Part shown: positions 35,091 to 47,016 of the stretch, in pieces
Numbering within the stretch: position 1 is the stretch's first letter
Layout: each line of letters starts with the position of its first letter
Assembly: GCA_003427395.1 (NCBI GenBank)
Contig: BFEA01000147.1
Location: forward strand, 557,108-621,107
Source of the DNA: Chara braunii
Taxonomy: Eukaryota; Streptophyta; Charophyceae; Charales; Characeae
Length of the DNA stretch: 64,000 bases
Reading direction: 5' to 3'
Notes under the pieces: generated by a model
What the model was told of the DNA's origin: nothing
The model's database searches: none
Seen by the model: the letters and a program-made list of their open reading frames with translations, nothing else
Position numbers and translations under genes: made by a program

Positions 35091-36359
35091 TCACCACGCG
35101 TTACACCACACTTCAAAATATAAAAAGTAGAAATACACTCACACAACACAGCAACACTCCTAATCCCTTTAGTTTCCAACCCATAACCTTCCGAAGCGGA
35201 AATCGGTTAGGCGACGGGCGTGAGACTTAGTATAAACATTGCGCGGATACAAGGTCTTCTCATATGGACTAGCAATGCATTCTCACGCAAGCAGTCGCAA
35301 TGATGACGTACTATATAGTACCCATAATCACGCGATCCTCGATGGCCTCAGAGGTCGCGTTCGACACTGAAGTGTTGGCTGACATGAGCTTTGAGGGGTT
35401 AATCTCTCGACGTTAGACAATCGCCAAGGCGGTTGATCACCACACCCTCTTCTGCACCCTGCAGAGAGTGGGTGGTACACAGGTTCATACATGTGGTGGC
35501 AGTCGTTTCTCGAGGCCTTGGAGACAAGCTCCATCATCCAGGGTCTGACGAGATATCAAGGGGTTTGACTTTGACAACTGCCACATACATCAACGTCCAA
35601 CTATAAAAGTTAACAAGCAAAATCAATCGAAAGAATAATCAATCATCCCAATACTCATGCATCAAATAAGAACTCGAGATCAAATAAAGGGAAGGGAAAC
35701 ATAGACCCATCAGGTATACAGATCTTGCGACACATGGTTGTCATTCTCACTGCCTCCAAAGTAAGGCTCGTGCACAGGCTCCAAGACACTAACCTGTATA
35801 AAATACAAGCACAAACTAACGTCACATTGCCATACATCAATGTGGTCAACGTTACTGTTCCCTGTAAATCATACCATGCCTCACACACTCAAGCCCCATT
35901 CATAGTCCAACTTCCCATAAAATCTCATAAGTTTTTCATAATGGTCATTAAAAGAAGTTTGGTTAGAAACCCTCAAAGAAACATATCAAATCTCAGGCTA
36001 AGACATCAAGTTGAGGTACAGGTATAAGCAAAGTTGTGTCGTGAGTCGATGATTTGACAATCAACCAACCGACCTGTTATAAGTGAAAACAGAAAATGAT
36101 CCTCGTAGCATCAAGCTGAAACTTAGTCCAATCCTGAGTCGAATAAATCAATGAAGGCCCTGTAGCGCAAAACAGGTAAATTCTCAAACTAAACTTGTAA
36201 GTGTATGAAGAATAAATCCCCATGTCACACTCTCACTCAAAATCCTTATAATAACTAAGTCTAAGTCAATCTATAAGTCAGTGCTTAAAGAAACGTAGGC
36301 TTTGGCAGAATCTACTATATGCAGGGTGGATCGTCAGAATCACCACCTATCAAAATATA

Positions 36360-36930
36360 ATCTAACTCCTTTAAACTAAGAAAATTTCGGCAACGCGTCC
36401 CGTATAAAAAGTTCTTTCCCTGAATTTATACTAACCCGAATACGAAAACTGAAATAATTTCTAACTCTTGAAAAGTCAAATTTTGTCTAACTTCCTGAAT
36501 TAGTAAAAATTTGGGCAGCATCTCCTTCAAAGAAATAGATTTTTCAAATTTATACTGAATCAGATAAAAACTCAAATATAAGATTTGCGTTCTATCAAGA
36601 CAAAATTTAATTAACTTCTTAAATTTGTAAAAATTTCGGCAGTGTTTCCCGTAGGAGAAGTAACTTTCCAAAATTTATACAAAGCTAAATACTAAGCCTG
36701 AAATAATCCTGACTTTCCAAAGTTAAATTTTGTCTAACTTCCTAATTTAGTAAAATTTTGGGCAACACTTTCCGTATAAAATTTTTTTTTCTAAATTCTT
36801 ACTACGTCATATAGAAACTGAAACGAAAAGTTAAACTTTGAAAATCATATTTTTATTAACTCCTTGGATTTGTAAAAATTTCGGCAGCATTTTCTGTAGA
36901 GAAAGTAGCTTACTAAGATTTATACAAAGC
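36360..36930. repeat. Five ~123-bp units (element B)
   Basis: AAATTT landmarks occur near 36,383, 36,505, 36,629, 36,751 and 36,875, alternating CGGCAGCG-like and GGGCAGCA-like cores as in A. Confidence 0.8.
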
Positions 36931-37213
36931 CAGACACAACAAATGATCCCAGAAAATGCAAGAATTGACCTAAGTAAAAAAAATTAACTCATAAATTACA
37001 AAAATTCAACCAACTCCTACAAGCACGTGGCGAGCAGCTAAAACAACTATTTGTCAAACTGAAACTCGAACTACGTAGAGATCTCATTCACTCATATGCA
37101 AGACCAAACCATAATGGTAAGTACTCTCACCAACCCCAAAGATAACCTTGTCAAACAATAATTCATAGTTTTTCAATAATTTGTCCTTTATAACCAGCTT
37201 ACATAAGGCATAA

Positions 37214-37891
37214 AGCTAGACCATCCAATCTTATGAAAACCTATCTAGCTCAGCCTGATGGATATACACAAACATAAAGCACTACAACTTTTCTCTTCTT
37301 CGGGCTTATGACTGGGTTGTCCAGCCTAGTCGCCCGAAACTGTTTAAAGTATCCAAGTTATATATAATTGTCTGCACTTAGTTTTTTAAGGTAGCATACG
37401 ACTGAACCGATCATGTTAGATTAAGGTCCAGCTTGCCCCTTCTTACCTCCAGTTTACTCTTAATTATTACTTTCTTCAGTTGATGATAAGCTATAGTCAG
37501 ACCATCTAATCTTATGGAAACATATCTAACTAGCCTGTTCATAGGTAAAGTAGTATAAAATATAGACAAATTTATCCTTCTGGTTCCATCTTGTGTGTGG
37601 CTCCAGACCAAACCTCCCAATCTTATGGGAATGTGTTCAGTCTCTTACCTAAATTCCCCTCATAATAAAACAAGAATAAGTTAATAAATATCAGAAACCC
37701 CAAATGAAACAATGCAACCAAGTCATCCAATCTTATGGAAGCCTGCTTGATCCCTAAAAAAGTCAAGCATAAGTAGCCCTCGCAAGTCAGAGCAACCAGA
37801 TCACCCAATCTTGTGGGAACCTGTCTGGTTCTCCAGGCATTCAAAAATAAAACATAGCACTGGGCCCTGCAAACTTATGGAGACTCTCCCA
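37214..37891. repeat. Hairpin array with shared loop (element B)
   Basis: The loop CATCCAATCTTATGGAAAC recurs with small changes. Stems are AGCTAGA/TCTAGCT (37,214-37,250), TAGTCAGA/TCTAACTA (37,494-37,532), AGAC/GTCT (37,604-37,642), CAAG/CTTG (37,718-37,749), AACCAGA/TCTGGTT (37,794-37,830) and TGGG/CCCA (37,861-37,891). Near 37,310 one unit has lost its loop, and one near 37,391 is degraded. Confidence 0.88.
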
Positions 37892-38510
37892 ACCTTTGGT
37901 TGACCGAGTCAAACGCACACAATACTACCTTCCTCCCGCCTTTCCCCCAGATACAAACCCACTTACAATCTTCTTTCAGTCAAACAACAAACTGAGTTTG
38001 CGCATGTCTTCCTTTACTTGAGTCTGGCTTATATTCTGAAAGTCAAACTAAAAGCCAATATAGGATGCATGCAATACATTCAGTCAAACTGTAGCAGTAA
38101 GTACAATTAGGGGATATAAGTTATATAACTGGGTTTATAAAAGGAAGCAATAGTTACCTCCCAATTCCCTGCCTACAGAACTACTCTTGAGTTCCGCCAG
38201 AGCTCCCGCAATCGGTGAGCAGACTCCCACAGAGTCTTGCTGCGGTCCTATAGGTTGCAATCCCGCCTGCCACCTTCCTCTCTAAACATGATTAGACTGA
38301 GAGTAGGAATGGCAGAAGATAAGAGGTTTTAGACTCTCGAGATACAAAAGAGGAACAAACTCGACTCCCTGGAGAGGGTCTTGAAACCTTCATAAGCCAG
38401 AGCGCCTCGCAATGATGGCCAGAATACAACAGCGACTTGGTCAAACTGAAATCAAACTGCGAATTGTCGACTTCCCTGGCGATCGTCCAGGTCGCCATAG
38501 TCACCTCCTT

Positions 38511-39441
38511 GTAATGCCCACCACTCTTTTAGGTCACCTCGCTCCTCTGTCTGATCAAACTATCGCTACACGGGTGTAGATGCAGTAGTATACAGTAATA
38601 GTGCGCCCCAAACTCAGCCAACCGCAACAACTACGACATCGGTAACTTAGCAAAAGCACGACGGTATTTGCAACACCAATTTGCACAGTGACCACTCCAC
38701 AACAGTCGTGCACAGTCTCAAGACACCACAGCGTTGTTCATTAGTGTAATGCAGTACCCAGCGGTTGCGCTTAACCTTTCACAACTCACCGCCTTCACTC
38801 TTTCGATTACTTGCTAAGACCCTTATCAACTCAACCCCTTGAATCGTGAGCTCACCACACTATTAACATAATCTCCTGACTGTAACAATCCGCAATGGCC
38901 CTCGCAGCAGCGACTTCAGAGTACGCCACAGCAACTTGCCTCAGGAACGATAACACTTATCTGAAACAGTATCATTTCAAGAAAAACAAGTTACAGTCTG
39001 CTGGAAGACGCAGGCCTCACCAGGCCGTAGCACCAACAGTCTCAGTCGAACAAGCGGTGAGGACGTCAGTGCTCAGCAGCAAGCACAATCAACAGAGCAC
39101 GATACCAACAGTCTTATCGGGCTGTACCAATTTGTAGAGCCTTCACTAATGCCCTGTGAGAAGGGCAGCAATATATTTTCTCCCATATGGCCAAGGAGTG
39201 GTCCTCCATCCGTCGCTCTCTCATCACCCACGGCCTGCTAAAGCACTGCAAACTCACTGCAGACGGCACAGCTTCGCGATCTCGATAGCAGTCTGGCCAG
39301 GTGAGTCTCCCCTCCCTTCTGCGTTCTTTGCCCTTTACCAAACCTGGTCCCGATATCAGTCAGGTACAAATGGCTCAAATATGTTTCGAGCAGCGAACTG
39401 TCATCGTGCGGACGTGCGGGCGAGAGGCCCGCCTTCGAGGT

Positions 39442-39500
<59 letters not shown>

Positions 39501-40926
39501 GCAGTGTTCATACAACAGGTCCGTGCCCTTGTGTATAGATGCGCCTGGCCACTGGCTTGACGAAGTTCAGTCTACATCAATGAAGGGGGCGGACCTCAAA
39601 GCGGGCGAGCAACATCGGCAACCAGAAAAACTGCTCGCGAGGAAAAAAGGTTAACCGACCCCCCAATTTTCGCCCTCATTTATAAGAAAACCAAAGGGTC
39701 ATTTTAATCATACTTTACACCAATCTGTAGATTGCACTTCTTACTAACATATTGTAAAAAAAAAGCCGAAAAAAAAAATAAAAAACATATAAAACAGCAA
39801 GCCAAAAATGCACTTTCATGAAATTTCAGGGTGGTGAAGGTTACCCTAGGGGTGAAAAGTGAGGGTAAAAAAAAAAAAACAAAAAAAAAACGAGGGTACC
39901 TGTTAACCATTTGTGCCCTACTGAGCACAACCCTCTCATCTCGTTCTGTCGAAACCGCCACTCTTATCCCAAATCCGTCTCCATCAGCATACTCGCCCTA
40001 TCCCAAAACCCCGAACTCAACCCCTCGCTTGCTTGTCTTCATCAAGAAACGAGTTAACCATACCACTTTCCCTCTTTATTCTTCTATAGCTCGGCGCACA
40101 CCCCTTCCCTACTAACTCACTTCCTACTAATTCTGGCTTCAGAATCGGGGTCGCCAACGGGGTCGCCCACCCCGAAAACCCCTGATTCGAGTCCTCCCTC
40201 GCCCGATTTCGTCCAGAAACGAGCGAGATAAAACTTTTTCCCTTTCTCTTCTCCTTCGTTTCCTCCATCTCCCGTGCACGACCTTTTCTTCCGATCTCCC
40301 ACTACACTCCGTCATTCGCTGTTCTGTCTTCACCCCTGTGTTCGCCCTTCCCCAAAACCTCGGCAATGAGTCTTGGTTTACCCGATTCTGTCGAAAATCG
40401 GACGAACTGTTCGCTTCTTACTCCTCCATCCTCTCTCATTCGCTCATGTCCCTCTCGTTTGCATGCACGCGACTCAATTTTTCGTTCGGTTCATTCCCTC
40501 CTTTTGATGCTTCCCTGCTCCACTGTCTACCGCTCTACATTCACGTTCGCCAACCTCTTCATCATATCATTGGGTCCTACTAGTGCGCAGCAACTGTTCA
40601 GTGGTCCTAATGATCCCGGCGAAAATCTTCAAGGGGAAAACCCGCAACTGTTCAAGGGTCCTACTAGTGTGCAACAACTGTTCAAGGGCAAAACCCGCAA
40701 CTGGAGTCTCAAACAGTCTTTCGCTTTTATACCCGGATCCGATGACGATATGCTTGGCAGCTATCGCCACAACATCTTCCATTTTGCTTTGCTCAGGCAG
40801 AGTCTACTACTGCCTTGGGCCCCCATTGGGCAAGCTCCCACTCGGACAACCGACCACAGAGTCGAAGACGAGGCCCTGTTGCAAGACCTAGACGCGGACC
40901 TAGGCGGATGCAGATTTCGGTCCCAA
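38511..40926. other. No gene recognised
   Basis: C-rich and mixed sequence, the (TC)n tract at 39,444-39,498, A-rich stretches at 39,750-39,890, diverged C/T-rich repeats at 39,900-40,560 similar in style to 25.2-25.6 kb, and a short CAACTGTTCAAGG repeat at about 40,590-40,700. Confidence 0.5.
39444..39498. repeat. (TC)n microsatellite
   Basis: About 27 uninterrupted TC units. Confidence 0.98.
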
Positions 40927-40961
40927 TGGCAGCGGCAAGTATTCAAATGTGAACTTTAAAG
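40927..40961 (+). pseudogene. 28S/25S rRNA fragment, diverged
   Basis: GGCAGCGGCAAGTATTC followed by AAATGTGAACTTTAAAG is a weaker match to the same rRNA segment as at 41,093-41,149. Confidence 0.5.
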
Positions 40962-41092
40962 CCCGCCGTGGAGAGGGGCTCCACCCGAACAGCGGTCTGG
41001 GCCCTGAGCCCACTGCCCTGGTGTCCTCGTCCAGGCATAGTTCACCAACTCCTTGGTTCCAATGGCCATGCTCACACTTAAGTCCCTCACAA

Positions 41093-41149
41093 CAGATCGT
41101 GGTGGTAGTAGCAAATATTCAAATGAGAACTTTGAAGACTTAAGTGGGG
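41093..41149 (+). pseudogene. 28S/25S rRNA fragment, well preserved
   Basis: CAGATCGTGGTGGTAGTAGC, AAATATTCAAATGAGAACTT and TGAAGACTTAAGTGGGG match the conserved large-subunit rRNA segment nearly base for base. The rRNA identity stops abruptly a few bases before the TGTCGG start of repeat E4. Confidence 0.85.
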
Positions 41150-41153
41150 GCGG

Positions 41154-41400
41154 TGTCGGTGTGAATACCCTTACAAGGGTATCCGCCCTATTTTTTTGTA
41201 AGCAACAGAGAATAAGTTTGGTCTTAAGTTTCGGCATACTGCGTGAGGCGCGACTGTAGTCTTGGTTTACATTGACCGGGTGGTTGACCAGAGCGGAGAG
41301 TGTCACGGTGTGGGCGTGCAGGCTTGAGGCGCGCGTGATTTTTATTGTTGATGATTAAAGAACCGGCGTGATCGCCGACCGGATTTTTATTTCTGATTAA
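41154..41400 (+). repeat. Repeat E4: palindromic start plus ~210 bp shared with E3
   Basis: It starts TGTCGGTGTGAATACCC with inverted partner GGGTATCCGCCC. The following sequence matches the reverse complement of 26,770-26,980, including GGGCGTGCAGGCTTGAGGCG-like and CCGGCG/CGCCGG phrases. Confidence 0.75.
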
Positions 41401-42626
41401 ACTAGGATTAAAAAGATTATGCCTCTGGATTGGTGCGCTTGCTTGTGACTTGTGCGTACGTGTGGAGGACGGGATCGAAAACAATATGATTTTTTGAAAA
41501 CCTTTCTGTAGGTCTACGCATCGCGCGGTATCCGTTTTATTTAGGTATCCGCCAATACTAGACTCAGTCTTGGGCCTAACATTATTGGTTACAGAGTTGG
41601 ACTTTCATCAAAGAGATTCAAGGATCGAGATCGAGCGGCAACGATGCAGGGATATCACAGTAGCGCGAAAAGACCAAGGGGTTGAGGACCCGACGAGGCT
41701 ATCCCTCGCGGTTTTGTTGCCGCGGGGATTCCGCCTTAGGGATTTATTTTTATCTTTCAAGAGTATTACTCCACTTTATTTAATACTACTATGATCATTA
41801 TTCTCAAAAGTTACCTTTTTGACCGGGACTGAAAGTGGTCAACGTATATACGAACGAGTGTGTGATAAGCTTGGGAAGCGGAAGGGCCTGAATGGCGTTG
41901 GTCATTGTGCATGCCTGGCTATTAACCGCAATATGCTATTGGGAGGTTTTGAGTGTGAACATGCCACTGAGACCCGACAGTCGAGGATACACCCAGGCTT
42001 AGGGCAGCCCAAGATACCGCAGGAAGTGCACACGACAATAAAAGTCGTAGGGGTTGTCCGAATGGAAGTACCACGAAGGTATGTATTGGGGGGCTGTTTT
42101 AGCCGTGGTGCGCACGACTGGCCTTGCATCAAGGCCCGCACCCCCCTAGTCGTGGTTATAGGAGATCGCCCCGACAGTCGAGGCATAGGCCGCGAACCTC
42201 GACGCTACGCACTTTTGTTTTCGAGGCGGAGAGGTCGCACGTGAGTAGATAAACATGTCGAGGGGATTCCGGACTTTAGTAACCAACATCTTGTTGTTTA
42301 CATTGGGCGGCGCATCATCGGAGTCTCCAGATTAGCGCATAAGTGGTGTCGGGCAGGGAAAGGAGAAAGGCAAATGTATCTAAACTGAAAGTCATGCTAG
42401 GTACGTTGGGAAGCAACGTTGAAGATGGCAGACGTTAGTTCGGGTATGGCGAGAGAGAAAGTTGTATAGCTTACTGAGTCCTTGATAAAATTTTGCCAGA
42501 GAGGAAGCGAATTCGGGATTTTCATTCCGGGCGAACCGAATCGTGAAGTCGGAATCTGCGTTGGAGTCGTGATGTCGGCGCTACGTAGGTTGTGACCTGT
42601 GCATGAAAAGAGAAAGGAGATGGCGG
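41401..42626. other. No gene recognised
   Basis: Short frames only. A 141-codon plus-strand frame (41,819-42,244) has no recognisable motif, and I see no supporting evidence. Confidence 0.4.
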
Positions 42627-43213
42627 TATCGGGGCAGAAACCCTGACAAGGGTATCTGCCCGTGTTGTTCAACGTCGGACGCTGTCTGACCTTTTCACTA
42701 AATTGGAGGACTTGATGAGATAGACGTTGCCAGAGCTTATTCAGACCAACGCTATGACTGAGAGACCTAAAAAAAATTTTGAACCTAACGTCGTCGACGC
42801 AGGACGACACCAACGTCCGTGCGGGATAACGGGAGTCGGCACTGTCGTCTGTGGTTTTCGACGACGACGGCGTAGTGTGAGGTCGTGAGAAAACTAAAGT
42901 TAATCCTAGTCTATCTATAATAGCCGCGCGATTCAGAGCCTAAGTGGGCTAAAAAGGGGTTGCATTGGTAAGGGTGGATCGCGGCGTGAAGGAATGGCTT
43001 TGGGTCCACAGGGCTTTTGCGCCGAGGACCGAGGTCGAAGGCGTCGAGGCCGGCTGGGTAGGGCAGCCGTTAAGGCTGTCGGCTGCCGACCCCGCCTGCC
43101 AGCAACGGCATCAAGCCGGCTTAGCAGGCACAGCCTGCTAGACGCTGGAAAAGGGCCTGCTGGGCATCAGAAGCCCTTCATAAAGAAGGGCTGCTCCCTT
43201 TCTGATGTGAAAA

Positions 43214-43301
43214 CGAGCTAGCCTAGTAGGTACCGTCGCCAGACTATTGCCCCGCAGACATGGGGATCGAACCTGACTGACTGCACCATCGGGCTAGCTC
43301 C
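43214..43301 (-). other. tRNA-like SINE head
   Basis: The minus strand reads GGAGCTAGCCCGATGGTGCA (A-box-like) and CAGGTTCGATCCCCA (B-box-like). Ends GGAGCTAGCC and the inverse GGCTAGCTCG remain nearly complementary. Confidence 0.6.
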
Positions 43302-43456
43302 TTTCGGAGCAAGCAGCCCACGACATCAAGCTGGGCGCGGCCGATCTCGGCCGTGCGATCTTCGAAATCGCACGGCTGAAATCAGCCGTGCCGAGGTGAC
43401 ATGGCCCCTGCGCGAGGATAAAACGCATAAATCGAGAGATGGTTTGAATTTTTTTT
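43297..43456 (+). pseudogene. U6-snRNA-like sequence with hairpins replacing the ACAGAGA region
   Basis: The 5' hairpin is GCTCCTTTCGGAGC. The 3' domain is CATGGCCCCTGCGCGAGGAT, then AAACGCATAAATCGAGAGAT and GGTTTGAATTTTTTTT, including a U6-like terminator T run. Between them are GGCCGATCTCGGCC, GTGCGAT/ATCGCAC and GGCTGA/TCAGCC hairpins in the place of the catalytic 5' half of U6. Confidence 0.8.
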
Positions 43457-43484
43457 CTTTTTTTGGGAAAAAAATAAAATAAAA

Positions 43485-43521
43485 TAAAGCCCGCATCACG
43501 CGCCCAGATGCGGGCTTTATG
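43485..43521. repeat. Perfect 13-bp inverted repeat
   Basis: TAAAGCCCGCATC and GATGCGGGCTTTA are separated by about 9-10 nt, next to the U6-like T run. It resembles an intrinsic hairpin, but no role is known. Confidence 0.85.
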
Positions 43522-43710
43522 GAGAAATGCAGGGAATCGAGATTGAACTGCTTCTGCATCTCTGCTTAAAACGCGTCCGGATTCAGGACCTTGATCCTAC
43601 CCTTTTGCAAGGGGGACCTCGGCCAGTAAGTCGTCGCTAAGCTACGACGTGATGTGACCGTTGGCATAAGCCAACGGGGGAAGGAAAAAAAAAAAAAAAA
43701 AAAAAAAAAG

Positions 43711-45034
43711 GAGAAACGGGGCGCCATCTAGCGCAATGCGAAGTGACTGGGAACATAAACGTTCCTAGTACTGTGTCAGGCGCCCGTTGAAAACGGGCTG
43801 CCACTTTCAGGTGGGGGTTTTCTTTTGTTTCTTTCTGTTTTTTTGCTAGATTTTGCTTAGATTTTTTTTTTTTTTCCTTTCTTTAGATTTGGTTTAGAGT
43901 CTTTTTTTTTTTTTTGTCTTCTTTTTCCTTTTAATACCCGTTCGTTTCGAACAAACGGGCAGGTACAACTGTGCCAGACTGTTTCATCGGACTTCCATCG
44001 ACTCATCAGGAGGCTGAGCCTCTACAGTCCATCTACGGATGGACAAAATCGGATGAACCTGCCGCCCGTGGGCGGCCAAGTTCGGGGTTAGTAGAGAGCG
44101 AGAGAGAGAGAAGGTGNCAGCCAAAAGACGGAGNGCCCCTTCNTTTTTAAGGGGCTGGCTCTCTAAGCCGCGCGCCTGTATGTGGTGCTCGTTTGAGCCA
44201 CATACAGGCGCGGGGCAGGGGAGAAAGAAGCCTGTTGGGATTGGCAGTGGGCCTGCCCAGGGAAATAAAGGGGATGCTTATTCGTTTTCGAACGATGAGC
44301 TCCCCCTGGATTAGACAGGGGAGGAGAACTATGTGACGGCCACGTACGTGGCCGCGGGAGTAGATTAGGTGCAGGGGTAAGAAGGAGAAGAAGGAAGGAA
44401 AGTTGGGAGAGGGGGAATGTCGTGGATTTGGCCGCGACGCAGGCCCAAATGCAAGGTTGGAAAGCATCTGGGCTCTGATGAGACAGCAGACTGCTGCAAA
44501 TGGCTTGGTGCAGCCATTTGGAGACTGCGTCCGGCCGCAGGTGACGGCCAGATGCGTTGTTAGGGCCCAAAACTTGGTTTCCCTTGGGGAGCATCAAGTT
44601 TTCTGGCCCTTGATCGTGATTTAGATCAAGGGCCAGGCTCTACTCCGAGATTTGGCTGGAGGCAAAGTAGCTTCCCTCAGCCTTCAACTAGCTATAAAAG
44701 CTAGCCTGCCATCTAGCAGCCTCACACTTGTGGCAATGCTGCTGGGGCATTCTACTTGAGTAAATGCTGGCTAGCTGGCTGCTGGTGTGATGAGGCGAAG
44801 TGCTGGAGGTCTGCAGAAGCACTTGGAGAAAGGAGGAGGCAGCCATAGCTAGAGGCTGGGAGCTTCTTGCCCCACCTCTTGTGCTGTGCTGCAGGCTGTG
44901 GAAGAGCCATAGCCGTAAGGCTGCTGCTGGATTAGGCCGTGCGACGAAGGATTTTCTTGAGTAGGAGGCTGCGTCGCCGTACTCTTGGAAGGAGGTGCTG
45001 CCGAATTTTTGCAGCGACAGCACCGGGATTTCTA
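43711..45034. other. No gene recognised; T-rich and GC-rich segments, unresolved bases
   Basis: Single N bases at 44,117, 44,134 and 44,144 show low assembly quality. CTATAAAAGC at about 44,691 is a possible TATA element with nothing else to support it. Confidence 0.4.
44170..44212. repeat. Long near-perfect foldback
   Basis: CGCGCCTGTATGTGG and CCACATACAGGCGCG are exact inverses separated by 13 nt that can pair further (GCTC/GAGC). Confidence 0.9.
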
Positions 45035-45490
45035 GGCGGTACGGCGGAAGCGCTGCCGAAATTGTGCGGTGGCAGCGCTGGGTCTTTTTGGCGGTATGGC
45101 GGAAGCGCTGCCGAAATTGTGCAGCGGCAGCGCTGGTTTTCTAGGTGGTACGGCGGAAGCGCTGCCGAAATTATGCGGTGGCAGCGCTGGTTTTCTACGT
45201 GGTACGGCTGAAGCGCTGCTGAATTTGTGCGCCAGCAGCCCTGGTTTTCTTGGCGGTACGGCGGAAGCGCTGCCGGAATTGTGTAGCGGCAGCGCTGGTT
45301 TTCTAGGCGGTACGGCGGAAGCGCTGCGGAAATTGTGCGGCGGCAGCGCTGGTTTTCTAGGCGGTACGGCGGAAGCGCTGCCGAATTTGTGCGGCAGCAG
45401 CGCTGGCTTTCTTGGCGGTACGGCGGAAGCGCTGCCGAATTTTTACGGCGGAACCGCAGGTTTTCTTGGCGGTACGGCGGAAACGCTGCC
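45035..45490. repeat. 54-bp minisatellite, about nine units, each a 10-bp-stem hairpin
   Basis: GGCGGTACGG landmarks are 54-55 bp apart (45,035; 45,090; 45,144; 45,198). Each unit contains AGCGCTGCCG, about 11 nt, then CGGCAGCGCT. Because the period is a multiple of three, several frames stay open (152 codons plus, 215 codons minus). These are by-products of the repeat. The core GAAGCGCTGCCGAAAT also occurs in the ~123-bp arrays of elements A-C. Confidence 0.92.
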
Positions 45491-47016
45491 GGATCTTGTG
45501 GAGACAGTATTTTGCACAGGACTATGAGAAGGGGGATTGGACGAGGCCGCAGGGACGGTACCGCCAGGTGGAGGGGCATCTTGAAATAGTGGGGGCGGGG
45601 TGGATCACCTTATGATTGAATTGGTGTGGCGATCACCTCGTTGAGAACGTTGTGGCATGCGGTACCTGCAGGAATGGTTAAGGCCATAGTTATTCTTTTA
45701 CGACACGTTGAACGAGCGGGGTTTGAGTTTAGGACCATCAAGTATTGCGGCAGGCGTGTGATGACCTGACCTAGTATTTGGTGGATTGAGATGGCGCTAT
45801 GTTTGGGAGAAAAGTGCTGTTGAGGCCGTGTGGGATTTGAAAGGGGGACACTCTCCTCAAACGGCGAGCTCGCTTCTGTGTTGGTGAGCGGCGCTTGAGT
45901 TAGTGGTGATGTCTGAAGGAGGGTGTGACCCATCTTTGTAAGTGGTCACAACGAGAGTTTCGCGGCCGAACTTTTTTCAGCAAATACTTGGCTTTCTTGA
46001 GTGAGCCTTCAAGAAATTCACTCAAGGTCAGTGCGACTCAACTCCTTTGCACACCCGCGTGAACCCGCACCTTGCATGACCTTGCTTTAAATTCAGGGGA
46101 AAGGGTAGAGTGAGAGTGTGACGTCATGCGTGTGGAGAAAGGGCTGACTTGTTTGAGGGATGGGTGAATCTCTGGATTGTTTCTTTTCCTGATTGTGCAG
46201 GTAGGTTGGGAGGTGCATGTGAGAAGGAATCAACATTTCTTGCTCAAGATAATAATGGGGATGCTTACCTTTCTCCCACGTGACCTGAATGCATGTGAAA
46301 GAAAAGAGGAAGACCAAAAATAATAATAATAAAAGAGTGAACAGGCGGATGCCGAAAGAACGAAGGCCGTGGGAAAATTAAAAGAAGAGAAGACAAGGGA
46401 ACACCTTAGTATCTTCTCAAGGACTTCCCCATTCTATCCCGAACGACCATTATCCTTCTATGGACGTCCAAAATATCTTACTTCTTTCTCTTCTCAATTC
46501 GTCTAAGTCGACCCTTAGCCGGGAAGGCATAGAGTGGTCGTCTGCACCTAGGGTCTAGGCTTCTTCTCTCTAGGAGGCATCTGAGGCGGGGGTTCGTTGC
46601 CTAAGGGGCCGGCCCTGTTATCGACTCGGAGTGGACCGCTTTTGCAGTGGAGCCAGCCCAACCTCTGAGTCCTGAACAATGTGTTCGGGCGAGGGGGAGG
46701 GGTATTCCAAACCACTTCCTAGAGAGTAGGGTGTATTGAAGCTAGGGGCAGTCGCCTCCTCGTGCTTTCAGAGAAAGGGGAGGCTGAATCTAGTACCCGG
46801 CTGGGTGGCCGCTTTAGGAGCCACCTACGTGTGGCAGGGCTAGCGCCACAAGAAGCCGAGCCCGTGATTCAACTAGTGTTAAAAGAAGTCCAAATAGGCA
46901 CTACTTCGCGGACGAACCGTGACACAAGAATCACGGCCCGAAAAGGGGAGTAAAGATTGAACATGGAAGTGAGTATATCTGAGTTATTTTGACAAAGTTA
47001 CCGCTTCGTTGTCCAG

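Larger units (their letters stand above)
34675..38510 (-). mobile_element. Hairpin-rich ~4-kb element, copy B
   Basis: It has the same organisation and orientation as copy A: end domain 34,675-35,090, then a region matching A at 20,650-21,060 (for example TGTTGGCTGACA and GGTGGTACACAGGT), the ~123-bp array, the hairpin array, and the border segment near 38,160-38,500. It is diverged from A throughout, so the copies are old or belong to different subfamilies. Confidence 0.75.
42627..43710 (+). mobile_element. Composite repeat E2: palindromic start, tRNA-like and U6-like blocks, poly(A)
   Basis: TATCGGGGCAGAAACCC and GGGTATCTGCCC form the start. CGATTCAGAGCCTAAGTGGG follows at about 42,930. 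The tRNA-like and U6-like blocks follow ~590 and ~670 bp downstream of the start, as in E1. It ends with CCGTTGGCATAAGCCAACGG and a poly(A) run at 43,686-43,709. Confidence 0.65.

Noticed and set aside
41819-42244. 141-codon plus-strand frame
   Set aside because: No motif, overlaps a similar-length frame on the other strand, repeat context.
45069-45579. 152-codon plus-strand and 215-codon minus-strand frames
   Set aside because: The 54-bp period keeps several frames open. The peptides are only 18-residue repeats of the hairpin unit.
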